This document shows, piece by piece, positions 7,732-16,546 of a stretch of DNA of 64,000 nt. Each line of letters opens with the position of its first letter. Positions within the stretch are counted from its first letter, which is position 1. Made by a program: the position numbers and the translations under genes. The notes under the pieces were generated by a model that saw only the letters and a list, made by a program, of their open reading frames with translations, did not search any database and was not told where the DNA came from. The stretch is from MGBC131033 sp910585655 (lineage in GTDB: Bacteria > Bacillota > Clostridia > Lachnospirales > Lachnospiraceae). The stretch lies in NCBI GenBank assembly GCA_949502025.1, contig CATBCG010000087.1:52580-116579 (forward strand). The letters run 5' to 3'.

Positions 7732-10671
7732 ATGAGACAAAAAGAAATGACAAGAAAGCAGAGAGCGGAAGAAGTGCAGGCATTATCCGACCGCTATGAG
7801 CTGCTTTTAACCAAAGAGATTCCGGATTTGGAGAGTATAGGAATGGTGCTGCGCCATAAAAAAAGCGGCGCAAGAGTGGCATTGTTGCTAAACGAAGATG
7901 AAAACAAAGTTTTTTCCATTGGCTTTCGGACGCCGCCGGAGGATTCTACCGGGGTGGCGCACATTGTAGAGCATACGGTACTGTGCGGATCAGAGCAGTT
8001 TCCGGCAAAGGATTCCTTTGTTGAGCTGATTAAGGGTTCTCTTAATACTTTTTTAAATGCGATGACATATCCGGATAAGACGGTATATCCGGTGGCAAGC
8101 TGTAACCAGAAGGATTTTAACAATCTGATGCACGTCTATTTGGACGCCGTTTTTTTCCCGGCGATTTATCGTAATAAAGAGATTTTTTTACAAGAGGGCT
8201 GGCACTATGAAGTCGGAGAGGACGGAACGCTTTCCTACAACGGTGTGGTATTTAACGAAATGAAAGGGGCGCTTTCTTCACCGGATGATCTGATGCTTGA
8301 CTGGATTTCTAAGGGGCTGTTTCCGGATAATACGTATTGTCAGGAATCCGGCGGCGATCCGGTGGTTATCCCGGAGTTGTCTTATGAAGCGTTTTTGGAG
8401 TTTCATAAAAAATATTATCATCCGTCGAACAGCTACCTTTATTTATATGGGGATCTGGATGCCTCGGAGCGTTTGGACTGGATTGACAGGGAGTATTTAA
8501 GCCGTTTTACAAAAGAAGAAATTTCTTCGGATATCCCGCTGCAGGCGCCGATACAGGCGGAGATGGTAGGAAGCTATGACTGTGGCAGTGAGGAGGATAA
8601 GGAGAGCGAATGGCTTTCCTATAGTGTAGTAACCGGGCAGGCGTCGGACGCTTTGTTGCTAAGTGCTATCCAGATTTTGGAATATGCTTTAGTAGAAGTA
8701 CCAGGCGCTCCTGTGAAAAAGGCGTTGTTGGATGCCGGGATCGGCAAGGACGTCAGAGGGATGTTCAATACGGACATGCAGCAGCCGACGCTTACTTTTT
8801 TGGTAAAAAACGCCAAGGAAGGAAGCCGGGAGCGATTTTTAGCGATATTAACCGAAACCCTGGCAAAGCAGGCAGAGCAGGGAATCAATGAGAAATCTTT
8901 GCAGGCGGCGATCAATTTTTTTGAATTCCGTTACCGGGAAGCAGATTACGGCTATTATCCAAAGGGACTGATCTATAATTTTATGATGCTAGGAAGCTGG
9001 CTGTATCAAGAAGAAAATCCATTTGTTCAGCTAGAGCAGGGTGCTATGTTTGAACAGTTAAGAACACTGGCAAAGAAAGGATATTTTGAAGAACTGATTC
9101 GGACGTGGATCTTAGAAAATCCACACCGGGCAGTCGTAGAACTAAAGCCGGAGGTCGGGCGAAACGAACGGTTGGAGGCAGAACAGAAACAGCGGTTGCA
9201 GGAACGCCAGGCAGCTATGAGCGAAAAGGAGCTAGAGCAGATCAAAAAGGAATATGAAGCGCTCAAGTGCTATCAGGACAGACCGTCTACCAAGGAGGAG
9301 CTAGAGGCGATTCCGTTACTGAAGTTAGAGGATATTGAAAAAGAGACACCGCCTTTGTATTGTGAGGAAGGAGAGCTGTTTGGAAGACCGCTTTTGCGCC
9401 ATGCAGTTGCGACAAACGGAATCGTATATTTGCGGCTGCTCTTTTCGGTTTCGGATATCCCAGAGGAGGAAATCCCTTATTTGGGGCTGCTTTCTACGGC
9501 TTTGGGCTATGTGGATTCCGAGCATTATACGTATGGGGAATTTGCCAGTGAAATGCTGCTTTCAACCGGAGGAATTACCGTTGATCCGGTGTTGACTACC
9601 CATTTGAACCGGGCAGATGACTATGAAGCTTATATGGACGTAAAGGTGCGGTTTTTAGAAGCGCAGACAGAGAGAGCCTTTGAGCTGACAGAAGAAATGC
9701 TGTTTCATACCATTTTTGGAAAAGAGGCTCGAATGAAGGAAATTCTTGCAGAGCTGACCTCCAGGATACAGCAAAGGCTTCCGGAAGCCGGGAATTCTAC
9801 TGCTATTACGAGAGGCTTATCCTATGTATCGGCAAGCGGGCTTTTTAAAGAATTAAATCGTGGGATTTCTTATTATCGCTTCCTAAAGGATCTCATGGAG
9901 CATTTTGAAGAAAAGAAGGACGCTTTATTCCGGACCTTAAATGCCTTGACCGCCCGTATTTTTACCAGAGATCGTCTGATTATCAGTGTAACAGCAGGAG
10001 AAAAGGGCTATCAGATGACAAAGGAGCGTCTGGAGGGCTTTTTGGAGAAGCTGCCTAAGGGAGCGCTGCTTCCAAAAACAGTGTTAGAGCCTGTTCGCCG
10101 CAATGAAGCATTTAAAAGTTCGTCACAGGTGCAGTATGTGGGTCGGGTCGGGAACTTTGCCAAGGCAGGCTATACGTACAGTGGAAGTCTGCAGGTGCTT
10201 TCTACGATTTTAAATTATGATTATCTTTGGGCATGTCTGCGGGTAAAAGGCGGCGCATATGGCTGTTCGATTGGCTTTGGATTAGATGGAGATTCCTATA
10301 TGGTATCCTACCGCGATCCGAACCTGGCAGAAACCGAAGCAGTCTATGAGGGCATCCTAGAGTATATCAAACAGTTCCAAGCAGACGAGCGGGAAATGAC
10401 TAAATATATTATCGGAACCTTTAGTATGCTTGATCAGCCGCTTTCTCCGATGGCAAAGGGCAGTAAGGCGCTGACGGCTTGGCTGCGTGGTCTTACGCGT
10501 GAGGATTATCAAAGAGAGCGTGACGAAGCGCTTTCGGTTACAGAGGAAACGATCCGTCGGCTGGCGCCGCTCGTACAGTCTGTGTTGGATGCACAATGCC
10601 GCTGTACAGTAGGAAGTGAAGGGAAAATCGAGCAGGATCGAGCGTTGTTTGAGACAGTGGAACGGTTATAA
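7732..10671 (+). CDS. M16C (insulinase/PreP-like) zinc metalloprotease
   Basis: A 979-residue peptidase of the presequence-protease type, full length for the family. The inverted zinc site HIVEH is at residues 77-81, and the third ligand is likely the glutamate in FNEMKGA near residue 178. The protein contains two homologous halves joined by a charged coiled linker (about residues 480-530), the usual clam-shell layout. The second half has the conserved arginine/tyrosine region RVKGGAYGC that helps bind the substrate backbone. It degrades short unstructured peptides; bacterial members are cytoplasmic or surface associated, and no signal peptide is visible here. It sits 26 bp ahead of era. Confidence 0.95.
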   Translation: MRQKEMTRKQRAEEVQALSDRYELLLTKEIPDLESIGMVLRHKKSGARVALLLNEDENKVFSIGFRTPPEDSTGVAHIVEHTVLCGSEQFPAKDSFVELIKGSLNTFLNAMTYPDKTVYPVASCNQKDFNNLMHVYLDAVFFPAIYRNKEIFLQEGWHYEVGEDGTLSYNGVVFNEMKGALSSPDDLMLDWISKGLFPDNTYCQESGGDPVVIPELSYEAFLEFHKKYYHPSNSYLYLYGDLDASERLDWIDREYLSRFTKEEISSDIPLQAPIQAEMVGSYDCGSEEDKESEWLSYSVVTGQASDALLLSAIQILEYALVEVPGAPVKKALLDAGIGKDVRGMFNTDMQQPTLTFLVKNAKEGSRERFLAILTETLAKQAEQGINEKSLQAAINFFEFRYREADYGYYPKGLIYNFMMLGSWLYQEENPFVQLEQGAMFEQLRTLAKKGYFEELIRTWILENPHRAVVELKPEVGRNERLEAEQKQRLQERQAAMSEKELEQIKKEYEALKCYQDRPSTKEELEAIPLLKLEDIEKETPPLYCEEGELFGRPLLRHAVATNGIVYLRLLFSVSDIPEEEIPYLGLLSTALGYVDSEHYTYGEFASEMLLSTGGITVDPVLTTHLNRADDYEAYMDVKVRFLEAQTERAFELTEEMLFHTIFGKEARMKEILAELTSRIQQRLPEAGNSTAITRGLSYVSASGLFKELNRGISYYRFLKDLMEHFEEKKDALFRTLNALTARIFTRDRLIISVTAGEKGYQMTKERLEGFLEKLPKGALLPKTVLEPVRRNEAFKSSSQVQYVGRVGNFAKAGYTYSGSLQVLSTILNYDYLWACLRVKGGAYGCSIGFGLDGDSYMVSYRDPNLAETEAVYEGILEYIKQFQADEREMTKYIIGTFSMLDQPLSPMAKGSKALTAWLRGLTREDYQRERDEALSVTEETIRRLAPLVQSVLDAQCRCTVGSEGKIEQDRALFETVERL

Positions 10672-10697
10672 TAAAAACATTTTAGGAAAGGGAAAGG

Positions 10698-11642
10698 ATG
10701 GAAAAAGAGGAAAAGAGAACGGTTTTCCGGTCAGGGTTTGTAACCCTAATCGGAAGACCGAACGTAGGGAAATCTACTTTAATGAATCAGCTGATTGGGC
10801 AGAAGATTGCCATTACATCGGAGAAGCCGCAGACGACAAGGAACCGGATTCAGACGGTTTATACGACAGAGGAAGGGCAGATCGTATTTTTGGATACGCC
10901 GGGGATCCATAAGGCGAAAAATCGTCTGGGTGAATATATGGTCAATGTGGCAGAGCGTACCTTAAACGAAGTAGACGTGATTTTATGGCTGGTTGAACCG
11001 ACTACTTATATTGGAGCCGGGGAACAGCATATTGCAGAACAGCTTGCAAAAACGCAGACGCCGGTGATTTTGGTGATCAACAAAATTGATCGGAGCAAAC
11101 GGGAAGAGCTGCTAGAGGTGATCGCAGCGTACCAAAAAGTATGCAGGTATGCGGAAATTGTTCCGGTATCAGCGTTGACCGGGGAAAATAAAGAGGAATT
11201 ATTAAAGACGATTTTTAACTATTTACCAGAGGGACCGCAGTTTTATGAGGAATCCGTCATCACCGATCAGCCGGAGCGTCAGATTGTGGCAGAACTTATT
11301 AGAGAATATGCCTTAAAGCTGTTAGATGAGGAGATTCCTCATGGAATTGCAGTAGCAATCGAAAGCATGAAGGAGGAAAAGGATACCTCCAAACGCCACA
11401 GCCATAAAATGAAGATGGTGATTGAAGCGACCATTGTCTGTGAAAAAGAGTCCCATAAGGGGATGATCATCGGCAAGCAGGGGACGATGTTAAAAAAAAT
11501 CGGTACGGGCGCCAGGGAAGAAATCGAAGCCTTGCTGGATATGAAGGTGTATTTAAACCTTTGGGTAAAGGTAAAAAAGAACTGGCGGGACAGTGATTTT
11601 TATATGAAAAATTTCGGCTATGACAGACAGGAGGAATCTTAG
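10698..11642 (+). CDS. era: GTPase Era
   Basis: Essential GTPase that binds the 3' end of 16S rRNA during 30S subunit maturation; 314 residues. The GTPase motifs are GRPNVGKST (G1), DTPG (G3) and NKID (G4). The C-terminal KH domain carries GMIIGKQGTMLKKIG. A Shine-Dalgarno (GGAAAGG) precedes the ATG. It is followed by a YqzL-like gene and recO, the order known from many Firmicutes. Confidence 0.98.
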   Translation: MEKEEKRTVFRSGFVTLIGRPNVGKSTLMNQLIGQKIAITSEKPQTTRNRIQTVYTTEEGQIVFLDTPGIHKAKNRLGEYMVNVAERTLNEVDVILWLVEPTTYIGAGEQHIAEQLAKTQTPVILVINKIDRSKREELLEVIAAYQKVCRYAEIVPVSALTGENKEELLKTIFNYLPEGPQFYEESVITDQPERQIVAELIREYALKLLDEEIPHGIAVAIESMKEEKDTSKRHSHKMKMVIEATIVCEKESHKGMIIGKQGTMLKKIGTGAREEIEALLDMKVYLNLWVKVKKNWRDSDFYMKNFGYDRQEES

Positions 11643-11694
11643 AATAAGCAGAAGCCATTTTGGAAATCCTATGAGAAAACATAGGAGGTGCAAG

Positions 11695-12006
11695 ATGGAA
11701 TATCAGGATTATTGGAAAGCATTTGAACGGTCGGGTTCTGTCAGCGATTATTTACATTATGCGGCATGTGCCAGGGACGAGCTGGCAGCAGGGATTGCAG
11801 AGGACGGCGATATCCCGGAGCAGACGACAATGCGCGCGGCATTGGCAACCTCTGCAATGTCAAACGTAGTGCCGCTTTCCTCCGATTACGCGCTTCTATC
11901 CGGCGCATCAGCCGCGATGGGGCAGCCTTCTTCGATTGGACTGGTGCTGCTCTCCGGTTTACGTGAGGAGGCGAAAAAGCAGGAGAACGGCGATCCGAAT
12001 CCGTAG
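11695..12006 (+). CDS. YqzL-like small protein with extended C-terminus
   Basis: A 103-residue protein between era and recO. The first ~22 residues (YWKAFERSGSVSDYLHY) resemble YqzL, the ~47-residue protein at the same place in Bacillus (WKFF..TGNIDAYLLF). The rest is rich in alanine, serine and methionine and not recognised. ATG at 11695 follows AGGAGGTG with ideal spacing; the frame stays open further upstream but without a ribosome binding site. Function is unknown. The positional and N-terminal match supports YqzL; the extension is a clade-specific addition by inference. Confidence 0.75.
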   Translation: MEYQDYWKAFERSGSVSDYLHYAACARDELAAGIAEDGDIPEQTTMRAALATSAMSNVVPLSSDYALLSGASAAMGQPSSIGLVLLSGLREEAKKQENGDPNP

Positions 12007-12047
12007 CTTGGCGAAACTCATCCTAATAAAAGGGGGAAATCTATGCA

Positions 12048-12791
12048 ATGAGGGAGGAAATAAAGGTGACGGGGATGGTGATTTCGTCCATCCCCATAGG
12101 AGAATATGATAAACGGCTGGTTATTTTAACAAAGGAGCTGGGTAAAATCCATGCCTTTGCCAGAGGCGCAAGGAGACAAAACAGTACGCTTCTGGCAGCC
12201 TCCCAGCCTTTTACCTTCGGCACATTCGGGCTGTATGCCGGGAAATCTGCCTATAACCTGGCAGGCGCCCAGGTAGAGAACTATTTTTTAAATCTGCGCC
12301 AGGATTTGGATCGCGTTTACTATGGCTTTTATTTTTTGGAACTGGCAGACTATTTTGCCAGAGAAAACCTGGACGGTACGGAGTTGCTTAAACTGTTGTA
12401 CCAGTCCTTCCGGGCGTTGATGAGTCACCGGGAGGGGTTGGATGCCGATTTAATCCGTTACATATTTGAATGGAAAATACTGGGTGTTGAAGGTGTCATG
12501 CCGTTATGTTCTGCCTGCGCCGCCTGCGGCTGTTCTTTGAAGGAAGAAACGGGAGCCTTCAGTATTCAGGCAGGGGGAGTCGTTTGTCCGGATTGTGCTT
12601 CCCGTTATTCGGATCGTCGTTCGCTTTCTCCTACAGCTTTGTATGCCTTACGTTATATTGCAGCCGTTCCGGTGGAAAAGCTTTACACCTTTACGCTGAC
12701 GGAAGCAGCGAAGCAGGAGATTGGGCGTCTGGCAAAGCAGTATTATCAAAGAAATATAGACGGTGTATTCCATTCTTTGGATCTGCTGTGA
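12048..12791 (+). CDS. recO: DNA repair protein RecO
   Basis: Recombination mediator that works with RecR to load RecA on SSB-coated gaps; 247 residues. The N-terminal OB fold runs from residue 1 to about 80 (SSIPIGEYDKRLVILTKELG), followed by a helical domain. A zinc-finger-like cysteine set lies near residues 152-185 (CSACAACG ... CPDC). ATG at 12048 follows AAAGGGGG; an ATG six bases earlier is immediately stopped. Third gene of the era cluster. Confidence 0.95.
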   Translation: MREEIKVTGMVISSIPIGEYDKRLVILTKELGKIHAFARGARRQNSTLLAASQPFTFGTFGLYAGKSAYNLAGAQVENYFLNLRQDLDRVYYGFYFLELADYFARENLDGTELLKLLYQSFRALMSHREGLDADLIRYIFEWKILGVEGVMPLCSACAACGCSLKEETGAFSIQAGGVVCPDCASRYSDRRSLSPTALYALRYIAAVPVEKLYTFTLTEAAKQEIGRLAKQYYQRNIDGVFHSLDLL

Positions 12792-12832
12792 ACTCTGCTT
12801 TGCAGGATTATGAAGATAACCTGAAAAAAAAC

Positions 12833-12861
12833 TTGAAATAAATGTTCTTTCTGGTTACAAT
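12833..12861 (+). promoter_or_regulatory. Promoter of the lipoprotein gene
   Basis: -35 TTGAAA (12833-12838), 17-nt spacer, -10 TACAAT (12856-12861). A small GCCA/TGGC hairpin follows in the leader. Confidence 0.7.
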
Positions 12862-12932
12862 AGGAGATAGCGTAGCGGCCAGCAGCACTTTGGCTGTTAT
12901 GAAAGAATGGAGAGTAAAGGGAGGCTAAAAGC

Positions 12933-13562
12933 ATGAAAACAAAGGGAGTATTGGCTATCCTGTTTCTGTCGGTTTTTCTGATGGCCGGATGTGAGAAAGA
13001 TCCTGTGGCGCCGGAAAACTTGCTGGCAGAGGAAATTCAGGTAGAGACGCTTTACCTGCGTGCAGACGGGACAGTACAATCCGCTTATGTAGAGGAATTT
13101 GGGAAATCCTATTACAAAGAATCAGAACTTCGTTCTTTTATGGACGAAATGATTGCTGCCTATAATGAATCCAACGGAACTGATATCAAGCTGACGCAGC
13201 TACGGGCGACAGGTGGAAAAGTCTATGCGATTTTGACCTACCAGGACATAGCTGCTTATTCTACGTTCAACGCCGATTTTGGCAAGGATACCGCATCTAT
13301 GCTGGCAGAATCGGTCAGTGCAGATACGGCAAAGGAGCGTTATGGAAGCTTGAGCTTTTATGATGTGAAAAAGAAGGCAGAGAAAAACGGCAGTGAGATC
13401 CTAAGCGATAAGAACCAGGGCATCGCTGTAATTCAGGGACCGATCGAAGTACAGACTTCCGGCAATGTCCTCTACTACAGCGAAGGCAGCCTGACCGACA
13501 GCCATACACTGACTGTACCAGAAGGCACCGAAGCTGTGATTGTGTATAAAAAAGAGAGTTAA
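12933..13562 (+). CDS. Uncharacterised lipoprotein
   Basis: A 209-residue protein with a lipoprotein signal peptide: basic start, hydrophobic core and lipobox LMAGC with the lipidated cysteine at about residue 20. It would be anchored on the outer face of the membrane. The mature part is soluble, mixed alpha/beta in appearance, and I do not recognise a domain. GGGAGG precedes the ATG. Its stop codon touches the first of two hairpin repeats that precede glyS. Confidence 0.8.
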   Translation: MKTKGVLAILFLSVFLMAGCEKDPVAPENLLAEEIQVETLYLRADGTVQSAYVEEFGKSYYKESELRSFMDEMIAAYNESNGTDIKLTQLRATGGKVYAILTYQDIAAYSTFNADFGKDTASMLAESVSADTAKERYGSLSFYDVKKKAEKNGSEILSDKNQGIAVIQGPIEVQTSGNVLYYSEGSLTDSHTLTVPEGTEAVIVYKKES

Positions 13563-13602
13563 AACAGCAAACATTCCGGATAGAATGTTGGCGGGACTAA
13601 AA
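13560..13602 (+). repeat. Hairpin repeat, internally deleted copy
   Basis: Left part (13560-13575) is identical to the left end of the following copy, and the right part (13576-13602) is nearly identical to its right end; the middle is missing. It can still fold through AACATTC/GAATGTT (13570-13576 with 13583-13589). Confidence 0.75.
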
Positions 13603-13610
13603 AAGAAAGC

Positions 13611-13721
13611 TAAAACAGCAAACATTTCAGTAGGACACGGGAGAAATTGCGGATGCGGCACTTTGCAGCCGAAATTTTCTCCCCCTGGTGTGTCCGGATG
13701 AAATGTTTGCGGGACTTAAAA
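13611..13721 (+). repeat. Hairpin repeat, full-length copy in the glyS leader
   Basis: A 111-base palindromic element. Stems: 12 bp perfect (13618-13629 with 13699-13710), GGACAC/GTGTCC (13633-13638 with 13690-13695) and GGGAGAAA/TTTCTCCC (13639-13646 with 13676-13683). It ends two bases before the glyS Shine-Dalgarno. None of the T-box landmarks (AGGGTGG with NCCA-binding bulge) is seen. Confidence 0.75.
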
Positions 13722-13736
13722 TAGGAGGATATGTAT

Positions 13737-15134
13737 ATGGAAAAGACAATGGAGAAAATTGTGGCGTTGGCTAAGGCGAGGGGGTTTGTATATCCTGGCT
13801 CGGAGATTTACGGCGGTCTGGCAAACTCCTGGGACTACGGTCCGCTTGGTGTAGAGTTAAAAAATAATGTAAAAAAAGCCTGGTGGAAGAAGTTTGTCCA
13901 GGAAAGCCCATATAACGTAGGATTGGACAGTGCAATCCTGATGAATCCGCAGGTCTGGGTAGCGTCCGGGCATCTGGGCGGTTTTTCCGATCCGCTGATG
14001 GATTGTAAGGAATGTCATGAGCGGTTTCGTGCCGATAAGCTGATTGAAGATTATATGGAAGAAAACGGTATCACGCCGGACGGTTCGATCGATGCCTGGA
14101 GCCAGGAGCAGATGCAGGACTATATCAAGGAAAAGAACATTGCCTGCCCGAGCTGTGGCAAGCATAATTTTACTGATATCCGTCAGTTCAACCTGATGTA
14201 TAAGACGTTTCAGGGCGTGACGGAGGATTCCAAAAGCGTGGTATACCTGCGTCCGGAGACGGCACAGGGTATTTTTGTCAATTTTAAAAATGTTCAGCGT
14301 ACTTCCCGGAAGAAAATTCCGTTTGGTATCGGTCAGATTGGAAAATCTTTCCGTAACGAGATTACGCCAGGGAACTTTATTTTCCGTATTCGGGAGTTTG
14401 AGCAGATGGAGCTGGAATTTTTCTGTGAGCCTGGCACCGATTTGGAATGGTTCCAGTATTGGCGTGGCTTCTGCCGTGACTGGCTACTGGCGTTAGGCTT
14501 AAAAGAGGAGGAAATCCGCCTGCGTGACCATGAGCCGGAGGAGCTTAGCTTCTATTCCAAAGGGACGACCGATATCGAATTTTTATTCCCATTTGGCTGG
14601 GGTGAGCTTTGGGGGATCGCCGACCGGACGGATTACGATTTGACGCAGCACCAGAATGTGTCCGGGGAACCGATGGAATATTTTGATGATGAGAAAAAAG
14701 AAAAATACATTCCGTATGTCGTAGAGCCGTCGCTGGGGGCTGACCGTGTGACGCTGGCTTTCCTGTGCGCAGCTTATGAGGAGGAAAACATCGGGACGGA
14801 GGAAGCTCCGGATATCCGAAACGTGATGCACTTCCATCCGGCGTTGGCTCCGGTTAAGGTTGGTGTGCTGCCGCTCTCAAAAAAGCTGGGCGAAGGGGCA
14901 GAGAAGATTTATGCGGACTTATCCAAATATTGGAACTGCGAATATGACGACCGTGGGAATATCGGGAAACGTTACCGCCGTCAGGATGAAATCGGCACGC
15001 CGTTTTGCGTCACCTATGATTTTGATTCCGAAACAGACGGCTGCGTGACCGTGCGTGATCGTGATTCGATGGAGCAGGAGCGGGTAAAAATCGACGAACT
15101 CCGGGCATATTTGGAGGAGAAGCTGGCATTTTAA
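13737..15134 (+). CDS. glyS: Glycyl-tRNA synthetase, single-chain class II
   Basis: Charges tRNA-Gly; 465 residues, dimeric eukaryote/archaea-like form rather than the alpha/beta bacterial form. Class II motif 2 is seen in IGKSFRNEITPGNFIFRIREF, with a preceding RPETAQGIF, and motif 3 in EPSLGADRVTLAFL. The C-terminal anticodon-binding domain begins near residue 370 (LAPVKVGVLPL). A cysteine set (CKEC ... CPSC) in the N-terminal insertion may bind zinc. ATG at 13737 is chosen because AGGAGG (13723-13728) is 8 bases upstream; the ATG at 13731 is too close. The two hairpin repeats lie just upstream. Confidence 0.97.
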   Translation: MEKTMEKIVALAKARGFVYPGSEIYGGLANSWDYGPLGVELKNNVKKAWWKKFVQESPYNVGLDSAILMNPQVWVASGHLGGFSDPLMDCKECHERFRADKLIEDYMEENGITPDGSIDAWSQEQMQDYIKEKNIACPSCGKHNFTDIRQFNLMYKTFQGVTEDSKSVVYLRPETAQGIFVNFKNVQRTSRKKIPFGIGQIGKSFRNEITPGNFIFRIREFEQMELEFFCEPGTDLEWFQYWRGFCRDWLLALGLKEEEIRLRDHEPEELSFYSKGTTDIEFLFPFGWGELWGIADRTDYDLTQHQNVSGEPMEYFDDEKKEKYIPYVVEPSLGADRVTLAFLCAAYEEENIGTEEAPDIRNVMHFHPALAPVKVGVLPLSKKLGEGAEKIYADLSKYWNCEYDDRGNIGKRYRRQDEIGTPFCVTYDFDSETDGCVTVRDRDSMEQERVKIDELRAYLEEKLAF

Positions 15135-15155
15135 AAAGGAATAGATGGTAGAGTG

Positions 15156-15201
15156 ATTGCCCTGGCAGGAAAAAATATCGTGTCAGGGCAATATTGTTTT
15201 T
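15156..15201 (+). terminator. Terminator of glyS
   Basis: Stem ATTGCCCTG/CAGGGCAAT (15156-15164 with 15184-15192), followed by ATTGTTTTT. Confidence 0.85.
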
Positions 15202-15218
15202 AAATAGGAAAACTCTTA

Positions 15219-15651
15219 TGTTATCAGTTTGTCTGGTGATTTTAGAATCACCAAAGGAAAAGAAAAAATTTGAGGAAATTTATATTCAAGAAGTGGAAGG
15301 ATTATTAAAATATGCCAAGAGTCGTATAGAGGGAGTCTCCATTTTTGTTGCAGAAGATGCAGTAGTACGAAATAAAATGATTATTTGGCACGGGAAATAA
15401 TCAGGAATGTCATTTCTTTTGAAGATCGGGAACAGAAAAGTATTCAACACGAAATATTTGCTTTATTGTATAAGTGTTTGCAGGAATTACCTGATATACA
15501 AAGAGAAGTGTATCTAATGCGTTATGCTTCTGAATTGAAACCAAAATAAATTGCAAAGTTATTAAAAATTCCAGTGAAAACAGTAAACCAAAGATTGTAT
15601 CGTGCGAAATTGAAAATAGAAGAGAAAATGAGGGAGTATGGATATGAATGA
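15219..15651 (+). pseudogene. ECF-type sigma factor, decayed
   Basis: The first part from ATG 15219 reads like the start of an extracytoplasmic-function sigma factor (ESPKEKKKFEEIY and later AEDAV, region 2). It stops at about 15401. In another frame a recognisable region 4 follows: LPDIQREVYLMRYASELKPK, an in-frame TAA, then IAKLLKIPVKTVNQRLYRAK up to the stop at 15651. So there is at least one frameshift or deletion and one nonsense codon. The sequence is more AT-rich than its neighbours. It cannot make a working sigma factor. Confidence 0.75.
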
Positions 15652-15793
15652 AATTCTAACCGAAAATTGACAAATGAATATCGTGCAGGAAAAGAAGTTT
15701 GAGAAAAATGAACATAAACGCGGGTACTATGCCTTGAAAAATCTTATGGGATCGGTTAAGATATCATTATTAGGCGGCTAATCCTAATAATGG

Positions 15794-16120
15794 TTATTGA
15801 AATGCCTTAGTCGATGGCATTTCCCAGGCATCAAGGTGTTGGAGCATCAGGATGCCGTAGAGGCGGCAGAACCACATCTTCGTAGAGCGGTGCCTGCCGT
15901 ATTTCGCCCGGTGTTTGGCAGCTTTATATTCATCTTTATGAATACATAAGCTCAATTTATAGACAGGGATGCCATTGTCATTGATTGTGAAATCGTCCTC
16001 ATAGGTAAAATGTCCGGTATGTCCGGGATTAAGGTCGATAAATGGTGTGATGTCTTCCAGTCTGCAGTATTCATAAACAGGGTAAGTGTCATGGGCAGAA
16101 CCCAGGAGGAGCTTTTCCAT
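15794..16120 (-). pseudogene. Transposase fragment (DDE type)
   Basis: A 108-codon minus-strand frame. Its start GSAHDTYPVYEYCRLEDITPF and following IDLNPG match the central catalytic part of a DDE transposase (usual form DSAHDAYPIY...LIDLN). The catalytic start and the C-terminal glutamate region are missing, and the last ~35 residues do not look like a transposase. No flanking inverted repeats were found. It is a remnant of an insertion sequence beside the decayed sigma factor. Confidence 0.6.
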
Positions 16121-16190
16121 ACGGAATTCTGGGGAGTAATGGCGCTTACAGTTACAGGAAGCTTTCTATTGCTATTAATTTAAGTTTGAA

Positions 16191-16219
16191 TTGAATATCT
16201 AACGATTTCGTGATATAAT
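16191..16219 (+). promoter_or_regulatory. Promoter of the 98-aa/acetyltransferase unit
   Basis: -35 TTGAAT (16191-16196), 17-nt spacer, -10 TATAAT (16214-16219). Confidence 0.8.
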
Positions 16220-16247
16220 TTGGAAAGAATTAGCAAGGAGATATATA

Positions 16248-16544
16248 ATGGCAATCATATATTTGCTTGTTTACAAACTTAATGTTAATGATTTTCCACA
16301 AATAGGTATAGATAAACTTGAAGCAGAGAATAAGAGAGAACATATTGAGTGTCAGAGAAAACTTTCAAAAGAAAAATTTAGGGATGCCATAATAGAAATG
16401 GTCGAGGATTTGGAAGCCATAGAGGATTTTGACAAGGAGAAGGATAAAATTTCAGCGAAGATTGCGGAGATGAAATCAAAACTTTTGGATAAAATTGAGC
16501 CAATAAAAACACTAAATTTGGATGAGGACAGGAGAGCGATATAA
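16248..16544 (+). CDS. 98-residue coiled-coil protein, unrecognised
   Basis: A short hydrophobic start (MAIIYLLVYKL) is followed by a long charged helical region (about residues 25-85) with heptad-like Leu/Ile spacing. AAGGAG stands 8 bases before the ATG and a good promoter lies upstream, so it is likely expressed. The stop is only 2 bases before the next start codon, so the two proteins are probably made together. No family is recognised. The AT-rich composition and neighbouring fossils point to an acquired segment. Confidence 0.6.
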   Translation: MAIIYLLVYKLNVNDFPQIGIDKLEAENKREHIECQRKLSKEKFRDAIIEMVEDLEAIEDFDKEKDKISAKIAEMKSKLLDKIEPIKTLNLDEDRRAI

Positions 16545-16546
16545 AT

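Noticed and set aside
12048..12065. Start of recO six bases earlier
   Set aside because: The ATG at 12042 runs into a stop codon after two codons, so ATG 12048 is used.
13560..13721. T-box riboswitch upstream of glyS
   Set aside because: No specifier loop or AGGGTGG-type T-box sequence is seen, and no intrinsic terminator with T-run precedes the start codon; the region is two copies of a palindromic repeat.
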